A stretch of DNA of 37,511 bases from Pseudoselenomonas ruminantium (GCA_902780915.1 CACZHK010000021.1:1-37511); one strand, 5' to 3'; counted from the first letter of the stretch, positions 1 to 8,254 are shown. The notes: a model not told the origin generated them from the letters alone. Translations and numbers: made by a program.

Positions 1-9
1 AAAGAGTAG

Positions 10-280
10 TCAGATTGCAGTCCTTCAGCGAGTCGGGGGTCGGTTTTCCGAAGGTGTGAGGCCCGATGGATGAGGTTTGATGAATGGTTCTGTGAGAGCT
101 CACCGAAAGCATGGCATATGTCAGTAGGCTGGGACGGCTGCCCCCGTTACAGGGCTAGGGCATCGAGGTTTTCTCCGTGCCTGAGATGAGGAACCTGGCT
201 ACAGGTTTGAATCGGGTGGCACCGCGGAGATATTTCGCCCCGACAGGAAGAAGAGATTTTTCCTGCCGGGGCTTTTTATT
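10..280 (+). promoter_or_regulatory. T-box riboswitch leader of the trp operon (5' end at or beyond window edge)
   Basis: The leader contains the T-box consensus GGGTGGCACCGCGG at 214-227, followed directly by a rho-independent terminator at 237-277. T-box RNAs sense uncharged tRNA: the specifier codon in Stem I reads the anticodon and the T-box bulge pairs with the free CCA end, which favours the antiterminator. The Stem I distal part is visible as AGCGAGTCGGG paired with CCCGA near 62-66. A TGG triplet follows GAA at 85-87, compatible with tRNA-Trp as ligand, which fits the trp genes downstream; the exact specifier register is inferred. The promoter is not in the window. Confidence 0.9.
237..277 (+). 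terminator. T-box regulated intrinsic terminator
   Basis: A 13-position stem pairs 237-249 with 260-272 (one A/C mismatch), followed by a T run from 273. It lies immediately after the T-box sequence, so it is the conditional terminator of the trp leader. The T-box element at 214-227 would instead take part in the competing antiterminator. Confidence 0.88.
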
Positions 281-360
281 TTAGTAATTCCTCTTAGCTT
301 GCCCCGCTTGTGGGAAAGATGGCAGCCCGGGGGCTGACGGAAGGTGGAAGGAGAGGCATG

Positions 361-969
361 ATGATAGTCAAGATATGCGGGCTGAAGACAGAGGAGGCGG
401 CCAGGGCGGCAGAAACTGCCGGGGCTGACCTTTTGGGCTTCATCTTCTATCAGGGCAGCCGCCGCTATGTGTCACCAGATAGAGTAAAGGAGATTTCTGC
501 TGGAGTCAAGCACAGCAAGAGGGTTGGGGTTTTCGTTGATTCTCCTTTACACGAAGTCAATGAGATTGCGGAGTTTTGCGGGCTTGATTACATACAGCTG
601 CATGGCCACGAGGATGAAGATTATGCCAGGCAGGTAGTGCGGCCAGTAATCAAAGCCTACCGTTATGGAGATAACTTCAGCGCTGATGAGGCAGAGCATT
701 ATCCGGCGGAAATCATCCTGCTGGACAGCTTCGTAAGGGGCGAGGTTGGCGGTACTGGCAAGTCCTTTGCCTGGCAGGAGGCCTGCCGGGAGACTTTAGG
801 GCTTACCAAGCCCCTGCTGGTGGCAGGCGGGATTTCTGAGGATAATCTCACCGCAGTGGTGGAAACCTTTCACCCCTACGGCGTGGATGTGTCCGGCAGC
901 CTGGAGGAGCAGGGTGAGAAATCCGTAAGCCGTATCCGTTCTTTCCTCAAAGAGGCGGAACGATGGTGA
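361..969 (+). CDS. trpF: Phosphoribosylanthranilate isomerase
   Basis: TrpF converts N-(5-phosphoribosyl)anthranilate to the deoxyribulose form (CdRP), in the cytoplasm. The 202-residue product is normal for this (beta/alpha)8 family. Visible motifs are KICGLK near the N terminus (catalytic Cys), GFIFYQGSRRYVSP, YIQLHGHE, LLDS (catalytic Asp), GGTGKSF and the phosphate-binding segments LVAGGIS and VDVSGSLE. Two ATGs lie at 358 and 361; GGAAGGAG at 346-353 is better spaced for 361 (7 bases), so I chose that one. It is the first gene after the T-box terminator and is followed by trpC after about 80 bases. Confidence 0.95.
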   Translation: MIVKICGLKTEEAARAAETAGADLLGFIFYQGSRRYVSPDRVKEISAGVKHSKRVGVFVDSPLHEVNEIAEFCGLDYIQLHGHEDEDYARQVVRPVIKAYRYGDNFSADEAEHYPAEIILLDSFVRGEVGGTGKSFAWQEACRETLGLTKPLLVAGGISEDNLTAVVETFHPYGVDVSGSLEEQGEKSVSRIRSFLKEAERW

Positions 970-1050
970 GGGGGAGAACTATAGAGCCAAGGTGGCTAGG
1001 GAAGCAGTGCATGAGATTGAAAAGCATACACGATAGAGAGGTGCAAGACC

Positions 1051-1860
1051 ATGAAAGATATCTTAGCTGAAATTGTGGCCAAGAAAAAGGATATTGTCAG
1101 AGAAGCTCGCATGCAGATGCCCTTGGCAGAACTCAAGGCCAGGCTCAATGAGGGGCAGGGGCAGTTCGGACATTTTCGCATGTCCCACAGCTTCCGCCAG
1201 CGGAACTGGAACCTGATTGCCGAGTGCAAGCTCCAGTCTCCTGCCAAGGGACGGCTGAACAAGACTCATTCCGTGGTAGAGATGGCCCATATCTATGAAG
1301 CCAACGGGGCGGCCATGCTGTCTGTCCACACGGATCCGCATTTCCTGGGCAGCAATGAGTCCTTCAGGGAAGTACGGCAGGCGGTGGACTTGCCCCTGCT
1401 GCGGAAGGATTTCGTCATTGATGAGTACCAGCTCTATGAAGCCAGGCTGCTGGGGGCGGATGCGGTGCTCCTGATAGCCCGTATCCTTTCCCCCGCCCAG
1501 CTGCGGGAGTACCTCTACACCGCTTGGAGCTTGGGCATGGATGCGCTGGTGGAAGTCCATGATGAGCAGGACATGGAGGCGGCCATGGCTACTCCAGCCG
1601 AGTATATCGGCATCAATAACCGCAATCTGGTTACTTTTGAAACAAATATAGAGAATACATTGGAGCTAATGCCTTATGTTACGAAAGAACATAAGATTAT
1701 TAGCGAAAGTGGGGTCTTTACAGCGGAAGATGCAGAGCTCCTGCAACAGGCAGGCTGCAGCGGCATCCTGGTGGGCGAGGGACTGGTCAGGGCTGAGAAT
1801 ATGGCTCGTCAGACCCGCTTGATGGCTGATGTGGGAGATAAGGCTAAGGCTTCGGCTTGA
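1051..1860 (+). CDS. trpC: Indole-3-glycerol phosphate synthase
   Basis: TrpC closes the indole ring, turning CdRP into indole-3-glycerol phosphate with loss of CO2 and water. The 269-residue product has the family motifs in order: LIAECKLQSPAKG (residues 55-67, with Glu58 and Lys60), PLLRKDF (Lys119 is the probable general acid), ALVEVH (Glu168), GINNRNL (Asn189) and SESGV (218-222), which form the active site on a TIM barrel. A GAGAGGTG ribosome site precedes the ATG. It is a stand-alone enzyme, not fused to trpF. It sits between trpF and trpB in the same transcript and supplies the substrate of TrpA. Confidence 0.95.
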   Translation: MKDILAEIVAKKKDIVREARMQMPLAELKARLNEGQGQFGHFRMSHSFRQRNWNLIAECKLQSPAKGRLNKTHSVVEMAHIYEANGAAMLSVHTDPHFLGSNESFREVRQAVDLPLLRKDFVIDEYQLYEARLLGADAVLLIARILSPAQLREYLYTAWSLGMDALVEVHDEQDMEAAMATPAEYIGINNRNLVTFETNIENTLELMPYVTKEHKIISESGVFTAEDAELLQQAGCSGILVGEGLVRAENMARQTRLMADVGDKAKASA

Positions 1861-1884
1861 ATCGTATAGAAATGGGGAATAGCA

Positions 1885-3069
1885 ATGAATACCAAGGGCA
1901 GATTTGGCAAGTTTGGCGGACAGTATGTGCCGGAAATCGTCATGCCGGCGCTGAATGAATTGGAAGAAGCTTACCTTAAATACAAGGAGGACCCTGAGTT
2001 CCAGGAGGAGTTCAGAAGCTACCTGCGTGAGTATGCGGGCCGTCCCACCAACCTCTACTATGCGGAACGGCTGACCATGCACTATGGCAGGGCACGGATT
2101 TTCCTCAAGCGGGAAGACCTACTGCACACCGGCGCCCATAAGATCAACAATGCCCTGGGCCAGGCTCTGCTGGCCAAGCGCATGGGCAAGAAGCGGGTGG
2201 TGGCGGAGACCGGCGCAGGCCAGCATGGCGTGGCTACGGCTACGGTGGCAGCTCTTTTTGGCATGGAGTGCCATGTTTTCATGGGAGCTGTGGATGTGGA
2301 GCGCCAGAAGTTGAATGTGTTCCGCATGAAGCTCTTGGGAGCCAAGGTGATACCTGTTTCCTCCGGCACTGGCACCCTGAAGGATGCCACCAGCGAGGCC
2401 ATCCGTTATTGGGCTACCAATATTGAGGATACTCACTACATCATCGGTTCTGCCGTGGGGCCGCATCCATACCCCACCATGGTGCGTGATTTCCAGAAGG
2501 TCATCGGTGAGGAAATCCGCCAGCAGTCATTGGAGAAACTGGGGGGCCTGCCCAACTATGTGGTGGCCTGCATCGGCGGCGGCAGCAATGCCATCGGCAC
2601 CTTCTACGACTTCCGGGAGGAAAAATCCGTCAAGCTGTTCGGCGTGGAGGCAGGCGGCAGGAGCGATGCAGCCGGGGACAATGCCAAGACCCTTTCCGGT
2701 ACTGGCGAGCCGGGCATCCTTCATGGGGCTTTCAGCTATCTCCTGCAGAATGAGGACGGCCAGGTGGTGGAGGCTTACAGCATTTCCGCTGGCCTTGACT
2801 ATCCAGGCGTAGGCCCGGAGCATTCCTTCTACAAGGATGCCGGGGTGGCAGAGTATGTGTCCGTCACCGACCAGGAGGCTCTGGATGCCTTCCAGCGCCT
2901 TTCCCGCATCGAGGGCATCATTCCCGCCATGGAAAGCTCCCACGCTTTGGCTTACCTGGAGGAACTGATGCCCCGGACCAAGCCGGAGGAAACGGTGGTG
3001 GTGACCCTTTCGGGGCGCGGGGACAAGGATGTGCAGATGGTAGCAAAGGCATTGGGGGAGGAAGCGTAA
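1885..3069 (+). CDS. trpB: Tryptophan synthase beta subunit
   Basis: TrpB joins indole and L-serine to make L-tryptophan, using pyridoxal phosphate. The 394-residue product is full length for the TrpB1 type. [13 protein letters not shown] carries the Schiff-base lysine (Lys86), AETGAGQHG contains the catalytic Glu108, and GGGSNAIG at 231-238 is the PLP phosphate-binding loop. The N-terminal [10 protein letters not shown] is also typical. The stop codon shares one base with the start of trpA (TAATG at 3067-3071), so the two subunits of the alpha2-beta2 complex are translationally coupled. Confidence 0.97.
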   Translation: MNTKGRFGKFGGQYVPEIVMPALNELEEAYLKYKEDPEFQEEFRSYLREYAGRPTNLYYAERLTMHYGRARIFLKREDLLHTGAHKINNALGQALLAKRMGKKRVVAETGAGQHGVATATVAALFGMECHVFMGAVDVERQKLNVFRMKLLGAKVIPVSSGTGTLKDATSEAIRYWATNIEDTHYIIGSAVGPHPYPTMVRDFQKVIGEEIRQQSLEKLGGLPNYVVACIGGGSNAIGTFYDFREEKSVKLFGVEAGGRSDAAGDNAKTLSGTGEPGILHGAFSYLLQNEDGQVVEAYSISAGLDYPGVGPEHSFYKDAGVAEYVSVTDQEALDAFQRLSRIEGIIPAMESSHALAYLEELMPRTKPEETVVVTLSGRGDKDVQMVAKALGEEA

Positions 3070-3863
3070 TGTCTACAAGGCTGGAAAATAAATTCGCAGA
3101 ACTGAAGCAGGCGGGGCGCAAGGCCCTGATCATCTACATCACGGCGGGCATGCCAGATGCGGCGGGCACCATCGAGGCCATCAGGCGGGCAGAAGAAGCA
3201 GGGGCGGATATCATCGAGCTGGGCCTGCCCTTCTCCGACCCCATGGCGGATGGCCCGGTGATTCAGACGGCCTCGGTGGTGGCTCTGAAGCATGGCATGA
3301 CTCTGCCCAAGGTGCTGGAAATTGTGCGGGAAATCCGCAAGACCTCCCAGATTCCTCTGGTGGCCATGGGCTATATCAATCAGGTCTATCACTACGGTTT
3401 TGAAAAATTCGTGGAAGATGCCATGGCAGCCGGCCTGGACGGCCTCATCGCCCCTGATGTTCCCCATGAGGAGGCAGGGGAGATGCGGAAGATTTCCGCG
3501 GCCTATGGTTTCCACCTCATGGAGTTCATCACCCCCGGCACCACCGGCGAGCGCATGGAGGATACCTGTGCCGAAGCCTCCGGCTTCATCTACTGCGTCT
3601 CCAACTATGGTGTCACCGGGGTCAAAGAAATCGACTACAGCATCATCGGCAAAGTCTGTGCCGAGGCTCGCAGGCATACACAGGTGCCCCTGGCCATAGG
3701 CTTTGGCATCGGCACCCCGGAGGCGGCTGCCGCCGCTGCCGCCCATGCGGACGGAGTCATCGTGGGCAGCGCCGTGGTGAAGCGCCTGCTGGACGGCCAA
3801 AAGGACGAGGCCATGGCGCTTATCGGCAATATGCGCAAGGCTTTAGACAAAGCTTTCCAATAA
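3069..3863 (+). CDS. trpA: Tryptophan synthase alpha subunit
   Basis: TrpA cleaves indole-3-glycerol phosphate to indole and glyceraldehyde 3-phosphate; indole then passes through a tunnel to TrpB. The 264-residue product has IIELGLPFSDPMADGPVIQ, holding the catalytic Glu50 and Asp61. It also has the phosphate-binding segments FGIGTPEAA and VIVGSAVV near the C terminus. It begins inside the trpB stop codon. After its stop, 81 bases separate it from the next, unrecognised gene. A 7-base arm pair (AAAGGAA with TTCCTTT, around 3870-3907) lies in that gap, but I see no T run that would make it a terminator. Confidence 0.96.
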   Translation: MSTRLENKFAELKQAGRKALIIYITAGMPDAAGTIEAIRRAEEAGADIIELGLPFSDPMADGPVIQTASVVALKHGMTLPKVLEIVREIRKTSQIPLVAMGYINQVYHYGFEKFVEDAMAAGLDGLIAPDVPHEEAGEMRKISAAYGFHLMEFITPGTTGERMEDTCAEASGFIYCVSNYGVTGVKEIDYSIIGKVCAEARRHTQVPLAIGFGIGTPEAAAAAAAHADGVIVGSAVVKRLLDGQKDEAMALIGNMRKALDKAFQ

Positions 3864-3944
3864 ACTCCTGAAAGGAATTTTCTGCCTGCATGACGAATAT
3901 TTTCCTTTATCAGTTAAGTCTTTTGGCAGACAGGAGGCAGCAAG

Positions 3945-4247
3945 ATGAGCATTTTTGAAGATTTTGAAAACAAGAAGAAAATAAATATGCAGGATGACCC
4001 GGTGGAGCTCTTGAAGAAAGTGCGGGTCAAGGACGGCAATCTCATTACCCGCCGCCATGGCCGCCACACCCAGGAAATCCTCGCCAAATACAATCAGGAT
4101 ATCATCCAGTATCAGGAATACATGCGCAGCCATGATGACAACCGGGAACAGCGGGTCATGCTGTACTCCGAGATCAAGGCGCTGGGCTGGGTGCTGGGCA
4201 AGCCTGAGCAGGAGATTATCAAGGAGCTTAATACTCCCAAAGGTTAG
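3945..4247 (+). CDS. Unrecognised 100-residue protein inside the trp operon
   Basis: I do not recognise this family. The product is 100 residues, soluble and highly charged, with no signal peptide, membrane segment or cysteine. It starts MSIFEDFENKKKINMQDD and contains a basic stretch around NLITRRHGRHTQEIL, then a probably helical, Asp/Glu/Arg-rich second half. A strong AGGAGG ribosome site sits 9 bases before the ATG, codon use matches its neighbours, and it ends 11 bases before trpE, so it is very probably translated with the operon. Lacking cysteines, it is not an anti-TRAP-like zinc protein. Its position between trpA and trpE suggests a link to tryptophan supply, but nothing in the sequence proves one. 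Confidence 0.8.
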   Translation: MSIFEDFENKKKINMQDDPVELLKKVRVKDGNLITRRHGRHTQEILAKYNQDIIQYQEYMRSHDDNREQRVMLYSEIKALGWVLGKPEQEIIKELNTPKG

Positions 4248-4258
4248 GGGCGGTGCCA

Positions 4259-5755
4259 ATGCAGATCAAACCTTCCAAGGAAGAATTCATCAAGCTGTCA
4301 GAAAGGGCAAATCTGATTGCCCTTTCTACGGAAATAAATATGGATATGGACACCCCGGTGTCAGTCTACGCCAAGCTGGTGGAGGGTAGCCGGGGCTATA
4401 TCCTGGAATCGGTGGATACCACCCACCAGCAATTCGGCAGGTACTCCTTCATCGGGGCGGAGCCTTTTGCGCGGCTCCAGGTCTTCAAGGAACGCCTGAT
4501 GGTGCAGCAGGACGATGTCATGCGTTGCATCAACGGGGAGCCGGTGAGTGCCATCAAAGAGTTCATGGCGGGCTTCAAGCCCCTGCTGGCAGATGAGCTG
4601 CCCCTGGTGAACGGAGGATTGGTAGGGTATTTCAACTACGAGATTGCCGCCGTCTTCGACAGGGTGCGGGGGCTGGAAATCGGTGAACATGAGATTCTGG
4701 GCCAGTTCATGATCTGCCGCCTGTTGGTGGTCTTTGATGCCCTGAAAAATTCTGCCAGGCTGGTGTATCTGGCAGAAGCAGAGGGCAGGAATCCCGGTGA
4801 GGTGTATGACGAGGCGGCAACTCGCATGGAGGAGGCCGTGAAATGCCTGGCAGAGCCGGTGCCGAAAGCCCGTGAGGAGGAAAAGCCGCGACAAGAGAAG
4901 CTGGACTTCCAGCAGCTCTATGGAAAGGCTCCCCAGGATTTTCTGGAAGCTATCCATCAGGCGAAGGAGCATATTTTTGCCGGGGATATCTTCCAGGTGG
5001 TGCCCTCGCGGCAGTTCCGCGTCCCCATCACCAAGCCCTGCTTCCATTTCTACCGCCGCCTGCGGCAGGTGAATCCCTCTCCCTATATGTTTTACCTGGA
5101 TTTCGGCCCGGTGAAACTGGTGGGAGCATCCCCCGAGATGCTGGTGAAGGTGGCGGGGAAGGATGTCTATACTTATCCCATTGCCGGTACCAGGCGACGG
5201 GGAGGCAGCCTGCAGGAGGATGAGGCTCTCTCGGTGGAGCTCAAGGCAGACGAGAAAGAATGTGCTGAGCACTCCATGCTGGTAGACTTGGCCCGCAACG
5301 ATTTGGGCCGCATCAGCGAGGCGGGCACGGTGCGGGTGACGAAGCTGCGGGAAATCGAGTATTTCAGCCATGTGATGCACATGGTTTCCGAGGTGCAGGG
5401 TAGCCTTCGGGATGAGCATGCGCCCCTGGACGTGCTGCGGGCCACTTTCCCGGCTGGCACCGTCAGCGGTGCGCCCAAGCTGCGGGCCATGGAAATCATC
5501 AATGAGCTGGAGCCTGTGAGACGTGGTTCCTATTCAGGCACTGTGGGCTATATGGACTTTGCCGGGAATATGGATATGTGCATCACCCTGCGCACTATGC
5601 GCATCGAGAAGGACAAGGAGGCAGTCATCCAGTCCGGGGCGGGCATTGTGGCCGATTCTGTGCCGGAGAAGGAATATCAGGAAATCCTGCAGAAGTCAAA
5701 GGCACTCTTTGAAGTGGTGGAGGAGGTGGAGAACGGTGATACTTATTTTAGATAA
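4259..5755 (+). CDS. trpE: Anthranilate synthase component I
   Basis: TrpE makes anthranilate from chorismate, using ammonia delivered by TrpG. The product is about 498 residues, normal for the family. An ILESVD segment near residue 45 resembles the N-terminal Trp feedback site. The chorismate-binding domain follows with AGTRRRGG, DEKECAEHSMLVDLARNDLG, GTVSGAPKLRAMEII, GYMDFAGNMDMCITLR and QSGAGIVADSVPEKEY. I chose ATG 4259 rather than GTG 4253 because the AGGGG at 4246-4250 is 8 bases from the ATG. The gene overlaps trpG by 20 bases. Being so far down the operon, after trpA, is unusual. Confidence 0.95.
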   Translation: MQIKPSKEEFIKLSERANLIALSTEINMDMDTPVSVYAKLVEGSRGYILESVDTTHQQFGRYSFIGAEPFARLQVFKERLMVQQDDVMRCINGEPVSAIKEFMAGFKPLLADELPLVNGGLVGYFNYEIAAVFDRVRGLEIGEHEILGQFMICRLLVVFDALKNSARLVYLAEAEGRNPGEVYDEAATRMEEAVKCLAEPVPKAREEEKPRQEKLDFQQLYGKAPQDFLEAIHQAKEHIFAGDIFQVVPSRQFRVPITKPCFHFYRRLRQVNPSPYMFYLDFGPVKLVGASPEMLVKVAGKDVYTYPIAGTRRRGGSLQEDEALSVELKADEKECAEHSMLVDLARNDLGRISEAGTVRVTKLREIEYFSHVMHMVSEVQGSLRDEHAPLDVLRATFPAGTVSGAPKLRAMEIINELEPVRRGSYSGTVGYMDFAGNMDMCITLRTMRIEKDKEAVIQSGAGIVADSVPEKEYQEILQKSKALFEVVEEVENGDTYFR

Positions 5756-6305
5756 CTACGATTCTTTCACCTACAACATCTATCAGCTCCTTTCGGAACT
5801 AGGGGCAGAGGTAGAGGTCATCCGCCATGACTGCATCACTGTGAAGGAGATAAAGCAGCGAGGTTATGAAGCCCTGGTCATTTCTCCGGGCCCCGGCGTG
5901 CCAAAAGAAGCCGGCATCAGCGAGGACGCTATCCGACAGCTGGGAGCGGAGCTACCTATCCTGGGCATCTGCCTGGGCCATCAGGCCATTGGCGAGGTCT
6001 ATGGGGGCAAAGTGGTGCGGGCAGGTGCCATCGTTCACGGCAAGTCCTCTCCCCTGCATCATGATGGCAGGGGGATTTATGAGGGACTGCCACAGAATAT
6101 TCCTGTGGCCCGATACCATTCCCTGATAGTGGAGAGGGAAAGCCTGCCGGACTGCCTGGAGATATCAAGCGAACTGGAAGATGGCACCATCATGGGCCTG
6201 CGGCACAAGGAATACCCGGTGGAGGGCATACAGTTCCACCCGGAGTCCATTCTCACTCCGGAGGGACACAAAATGCTCGCCAATTTCCTCAATAGTCTTG
6301 GCTAA
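5736..6305 (+). CDS. trpG: Anthranilate synthase component II (glutamine amidotransferase)
   Basis: TrpG hydrolyses glutamine and passes ammonia to TrpE. The 189-residue product is a class I amidotransferase domain: ILDNYDSFTYN at the N terminus, the oxyanion segment SPGPGVP, the nucleophile Cys79 in GICLGHQAIG, then RYHSLIVE, and His168/Glu170 in QFHPESI completing the triad. The start is GTG 5736, inside the last codons of trpE, with a GGAGG-type site just upstream; the longer in-frame extension would run through trpE in another frame and is not real. It is not fused to trpD. TrpG-type proteins may also serve as PabA for folate synthesis. Confidence 0.93.
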   Translation: MILILDNYDSFTYNIYQLLSELGAEVEVIRHDCITVKEIKQRGYEALVISPGPGVPKEAGISEDAIRQLGAELPILGICLGHQAIGEVYGGKVVRAGAIVHGKSSPLHHDGRGIYEGLPQNIPVARYHSLIVERESLPDCLEISSELEDGTIMGLRHKEYPVEGIQFHPESILTPEGHKMLANFLNSLG

Positions 6306-6378
6306 ATGTAACTTTGTAACATAATTTTTTCCTTTCTGAATTTTCCATGCAGGATTTTTTCAGATTCTCGCGGAATAA

Positions 6379-6384
6379 TATAAT
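6379..6384 (+). promoter_or_regulatory. Candidate -10 element (TATAAT)
   Basis: A perfect TATAAT lies 59 bases before the TTG start of the next gene. I see no convincing -35 hexamer 16-18 bases upstream, where the sequence is T-rich. The trp transcript shows no clear terminator before it, so read-through is also possible. Confidence 0.35.
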
Positions 6385-6442
6385 CATAGAGAATCGGGAT
6401 AACGAGGACAACGATTCAATGATGAAAGCGAGGAGGATAGGC

Positions 6443-6901
6443 TTGGAAAAATTCTACCGATGGCTGCTGTCTAGTGAATGGTCGGAGCGTCTGAAGGCTT
6501 ATGCTTACATAGAAACAGATTTGCGGCTTCGGGATTGTTACGTCCTGAATGATGACAAATGGAATGATATGAAGATGCTGGTAGGCCAGATACTCTCCAT
6601 ACATTTCAAGAAGTATCCCGCTGAAAGCGTGCTTGATTTTTCGGAACGGATAGTAAGGCTCTACGAAGTGCTGATCAAGCCTCTGTCTGAGGAGCATAGC
6701 AAGCATCATCGTTTCACGATGAAACTGCTTATGGATATTTACGATGAGGATGATAAGGCGGCTCAGCAGGAAATCCGCCAGTACTTTGTCAGGAAAGACC
6801 TTGACGAGAAGAAATCTGTCCTTGAAAGTTTGTTCAATTGTTATGAAGCGATGATGGAACGCGTGCGCAGCCGCTACCAGATGGCGGTCACAGCTTCTTG
6901 A
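6443..6901 (+). CDS. Unrecognised 152-residue soluble protein (TTG start)
   Basis: I do not recognise this family. The best start is TTG 6443, which has a perfect AGGAGG at 6431-6436 with 6 bases of spacing. ATGs at 6419 and 6422 and codons further upstream are in frame but lack such a site. The product starts MEKFYRWLLSSEWSERLKAY. It is rich in charged and aromatic residues and looks all-helical, with no signal peptide or membrane span. Its last part (KSVLESLFNCYEAMMERVRS) could form a helix. It stands alone: trpG is upstream and a 390-base gap is downstream. Codon use is a little more AT-rich than in the trp genes. Confidence 0.65.
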   Translation: MEKFYRWLLSSEWSERLKAYAYIETDLRLRDCYVLNDDKWNDMKMLVGQILSIHFKKYPAESVLDFSERIVRLYEVLIKPLSEEHSKHHRFTMKLLMDIYDEDDKAAQQEIRQYFVRKDLDEKKSVLESLFNCYEAMMERVRSRYQMAVTAS

Positions 6902-7231
6902 GCCTTGGCTGCCAGTCAGACTTTAGCTATACCAAGCAAATGCCTTTGGACAGCCTCACGGCTCATTTCAAACAGATAGTTACCGTAGCAAGCAGTCAGC
7001 TTCTTGCAGTCCCCCAATTATATACGCTATGAATTGCGGAAGGGGCACGACATGCAGGAGGCTGGCTGCTTTTGGCGTGCCATGACGAGGATTTGTCAAC
7101 GCAGCAGGAATCGTCAAAAAACGTGAAGATAGGATTGGCGAATTATTAGGAACGAAGCTATATATACTGCGGCTTGGCGCTTATTTTTCGTGGCAAGGCG
7201 GGGTGCTGAGCAAAAAAGCGGGCAGGCTGAA
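6902..7231 (+). other. Gene-poor intergenic stretch with a small hairpin and two tiny unassigned frames
   Basis: About 390 bases between 6901 and 7292 have no convincing gene. I see a 6-base inverted repeat (GGCACG 7044-7049, CGTGCC 7076-7081). Two short open frames are present: + strand 7052-7126 (24 codons, starting MQEAGCFWRAM) and - strand 7017-6916 (33 codons, containing YGNYLFEMSREAVQRH). Neither has a good ribosome site. They could be chance, decayed gene ends, or part of an RNA or repeat. Confidence 0.4.
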
Positions 7232-7232
7232 C

Positions 7233-7261
7233 AGGCAATGCGGTTAAAAATATGCTATAAT
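7233..7261 (+). promoter_or_regulatory. Extended -10 promoter for the hydrolase-dtd gene run
   Basis: TGCTATAAT at 7253-7261 is a perfect -10 with the extended TG motif. The -35 position (around 7233-7238, AGGCAA-like) is poor, which is common when TGn is present. The first gene starts 30 bases downstream, at 7292. Confidence 0.65.
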
Positions 7262-7291
7262 ACTCTTATTGCTTGAAAGAGAGGCGGATGA

Positions 7292-8254
7292 ATGAAGAAG
7301 ATACTCTTTTCCTGCCTGCTGACAGCGCTGCTCGTGACGATGGCTTTTATCCTGGGCACAGGTTACTTTATTGGCAATTATCTGGTATCCTTTGGCTTGG
7401 AGAGGGGGACCTACGGGGGGCATGCGGAGCCGCCTCGGGCCTTTGCCCTGCTGATGCCGCCGGAGAGCCGCCAGTATGACAGGCCGGATTACCTCAGCGA
7501 GTCGTGGGAAATGCAGTCCGGGGATGGGCTGCACTTGGTCGCTACTCATTTTTCACCTAAAGTAAGCTCTGACAAATGGGTGATTGTGGCCCATGGCTAT
7601 GGCTGCAACCAGACAAATTCTTATTATATAGCCGAAAATTATCTCATGATGGGGTATCATGTGCTGACCCCTGATCTCAGGGCTTCGGGGGAGAGTGAGG
7701 GCAAGTTCCTCACTATGGGGCTCTACGAAAGCAATGATGTGACTAGATGGGCGGGGCAGATTGCCATGCGCTATCCCGAGGCGCGCATCGTGCTCCATGG
7801 GGTTTCCATGGGAGCTGCCACGGTGATGATGGCTTCGGACGATGAGTATCTTCCCGCCCAGGTGGTGGCCTGCGTGGAGGATAGCGGCTATACCAGCGCC
7901 TTTGATCTTTTGGCCCATCAGATGAAAGAGTCTTTCGGCCTGCCGCCATTCCCGGCCATGAACCTGCTGGATTGGCGCTGCAAGGACGTGGCAGGCTTCA
8001 GTCTGAGCAGGGCGGTGCCCTTGCAGGCGGTGAAGCACTCCAAGGTGCCTATGCTTTTCATCCATGGCTTGAAGGATACTTTGGTGCCGCCTTCCATGGC
8101 TCAGGAACTATATGATGCTGCCGTAGCACCTCGCAAGGAAATCCTCTTTATCGGGGATGCTGTCCATGGGGCGGCCAGCCAGACGGGACAGGAACAGTAT
8201 TTCAAGACCATAAGGGATTTTGTCAAGCCCTACATGACGGAGGACGGGAAATGA
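7292..8254 (+). CDS. Membrane-anchored alpha/beta hydrolase
   Basis: The product is 320 residues. Residues 5-33 form a hydrophobic N-terminal anchor, so the catalytic domain is probably outside the cytoplasmic membrane. The fold shows WVIVAHGYGCNQ (oxyanion region, 96-107), the nucleophile elbow HGVSMGAA with Ser172, Asp262 in HGLKDTLVPP and His292 in GDAVHGAA, a complete Ser-Asp-His triad. This resembles the broad serine hydrolase group that includes YqkD/YfhR-type proteins; substrates cannot be told from sequence. The ribosome site is GAGAGGCGG before ATG 7292. It overlaps dtd by 4 bases (ATGA), indicating coupled translation. Confidence 0.88.
   Translation: MKKILFSCLLTALLVTMAFILGTGYFIGNYLVSFGLERGTYGGHAEPPRAFALLMPPESRQYDRPDYLSESWEMQSGDGLHLVATHFSPKVSSDKWVIVAHGYGCNQTNSYYIAENYLMMGYHVLTPDLRASGESEGKFLTMGLYESNDVTRWAGQIAMRYPEARIVLHGVSMGAATVMMASDDEYLPAQVVACVEDSGYTSAFDLLAHQMKESFGLPPFPAMNLLDWRCKDVAGFSLSRAVPLQAVKHSKVPMLFIHGLKDTLVPPSMAQELYDAAVAPRKEILFIGDAVHGAASQTGQEQYFKTIRDFVKPYMTEDGK

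Noticed and set aside
3868..3910. Possible attenuator between trpA and the unknown gene
   Set aside because: The arms AAAGGAA and TTCCTTT can pair, but the loop is long and no T run follows, so there is no good case for a terminator.
4361..5419. 352-codon open frame on the - strand
   Set aside because: It is antisense to trpE, whose catalytic motifs are intact over the same bases.
5523..5735. N-terminal extension of the trpG frame
   Set aside because: This part lies inside trpE in another frame. The amidotransferase homology begins exactly at GTG 5736.
6306..6335. Possible terminator after trpG
   Set aside because: GTAAC-TTT-GTAAC is a direct, not an inverted, repeat, so it cannot form the needed stem despite the nearby T run.
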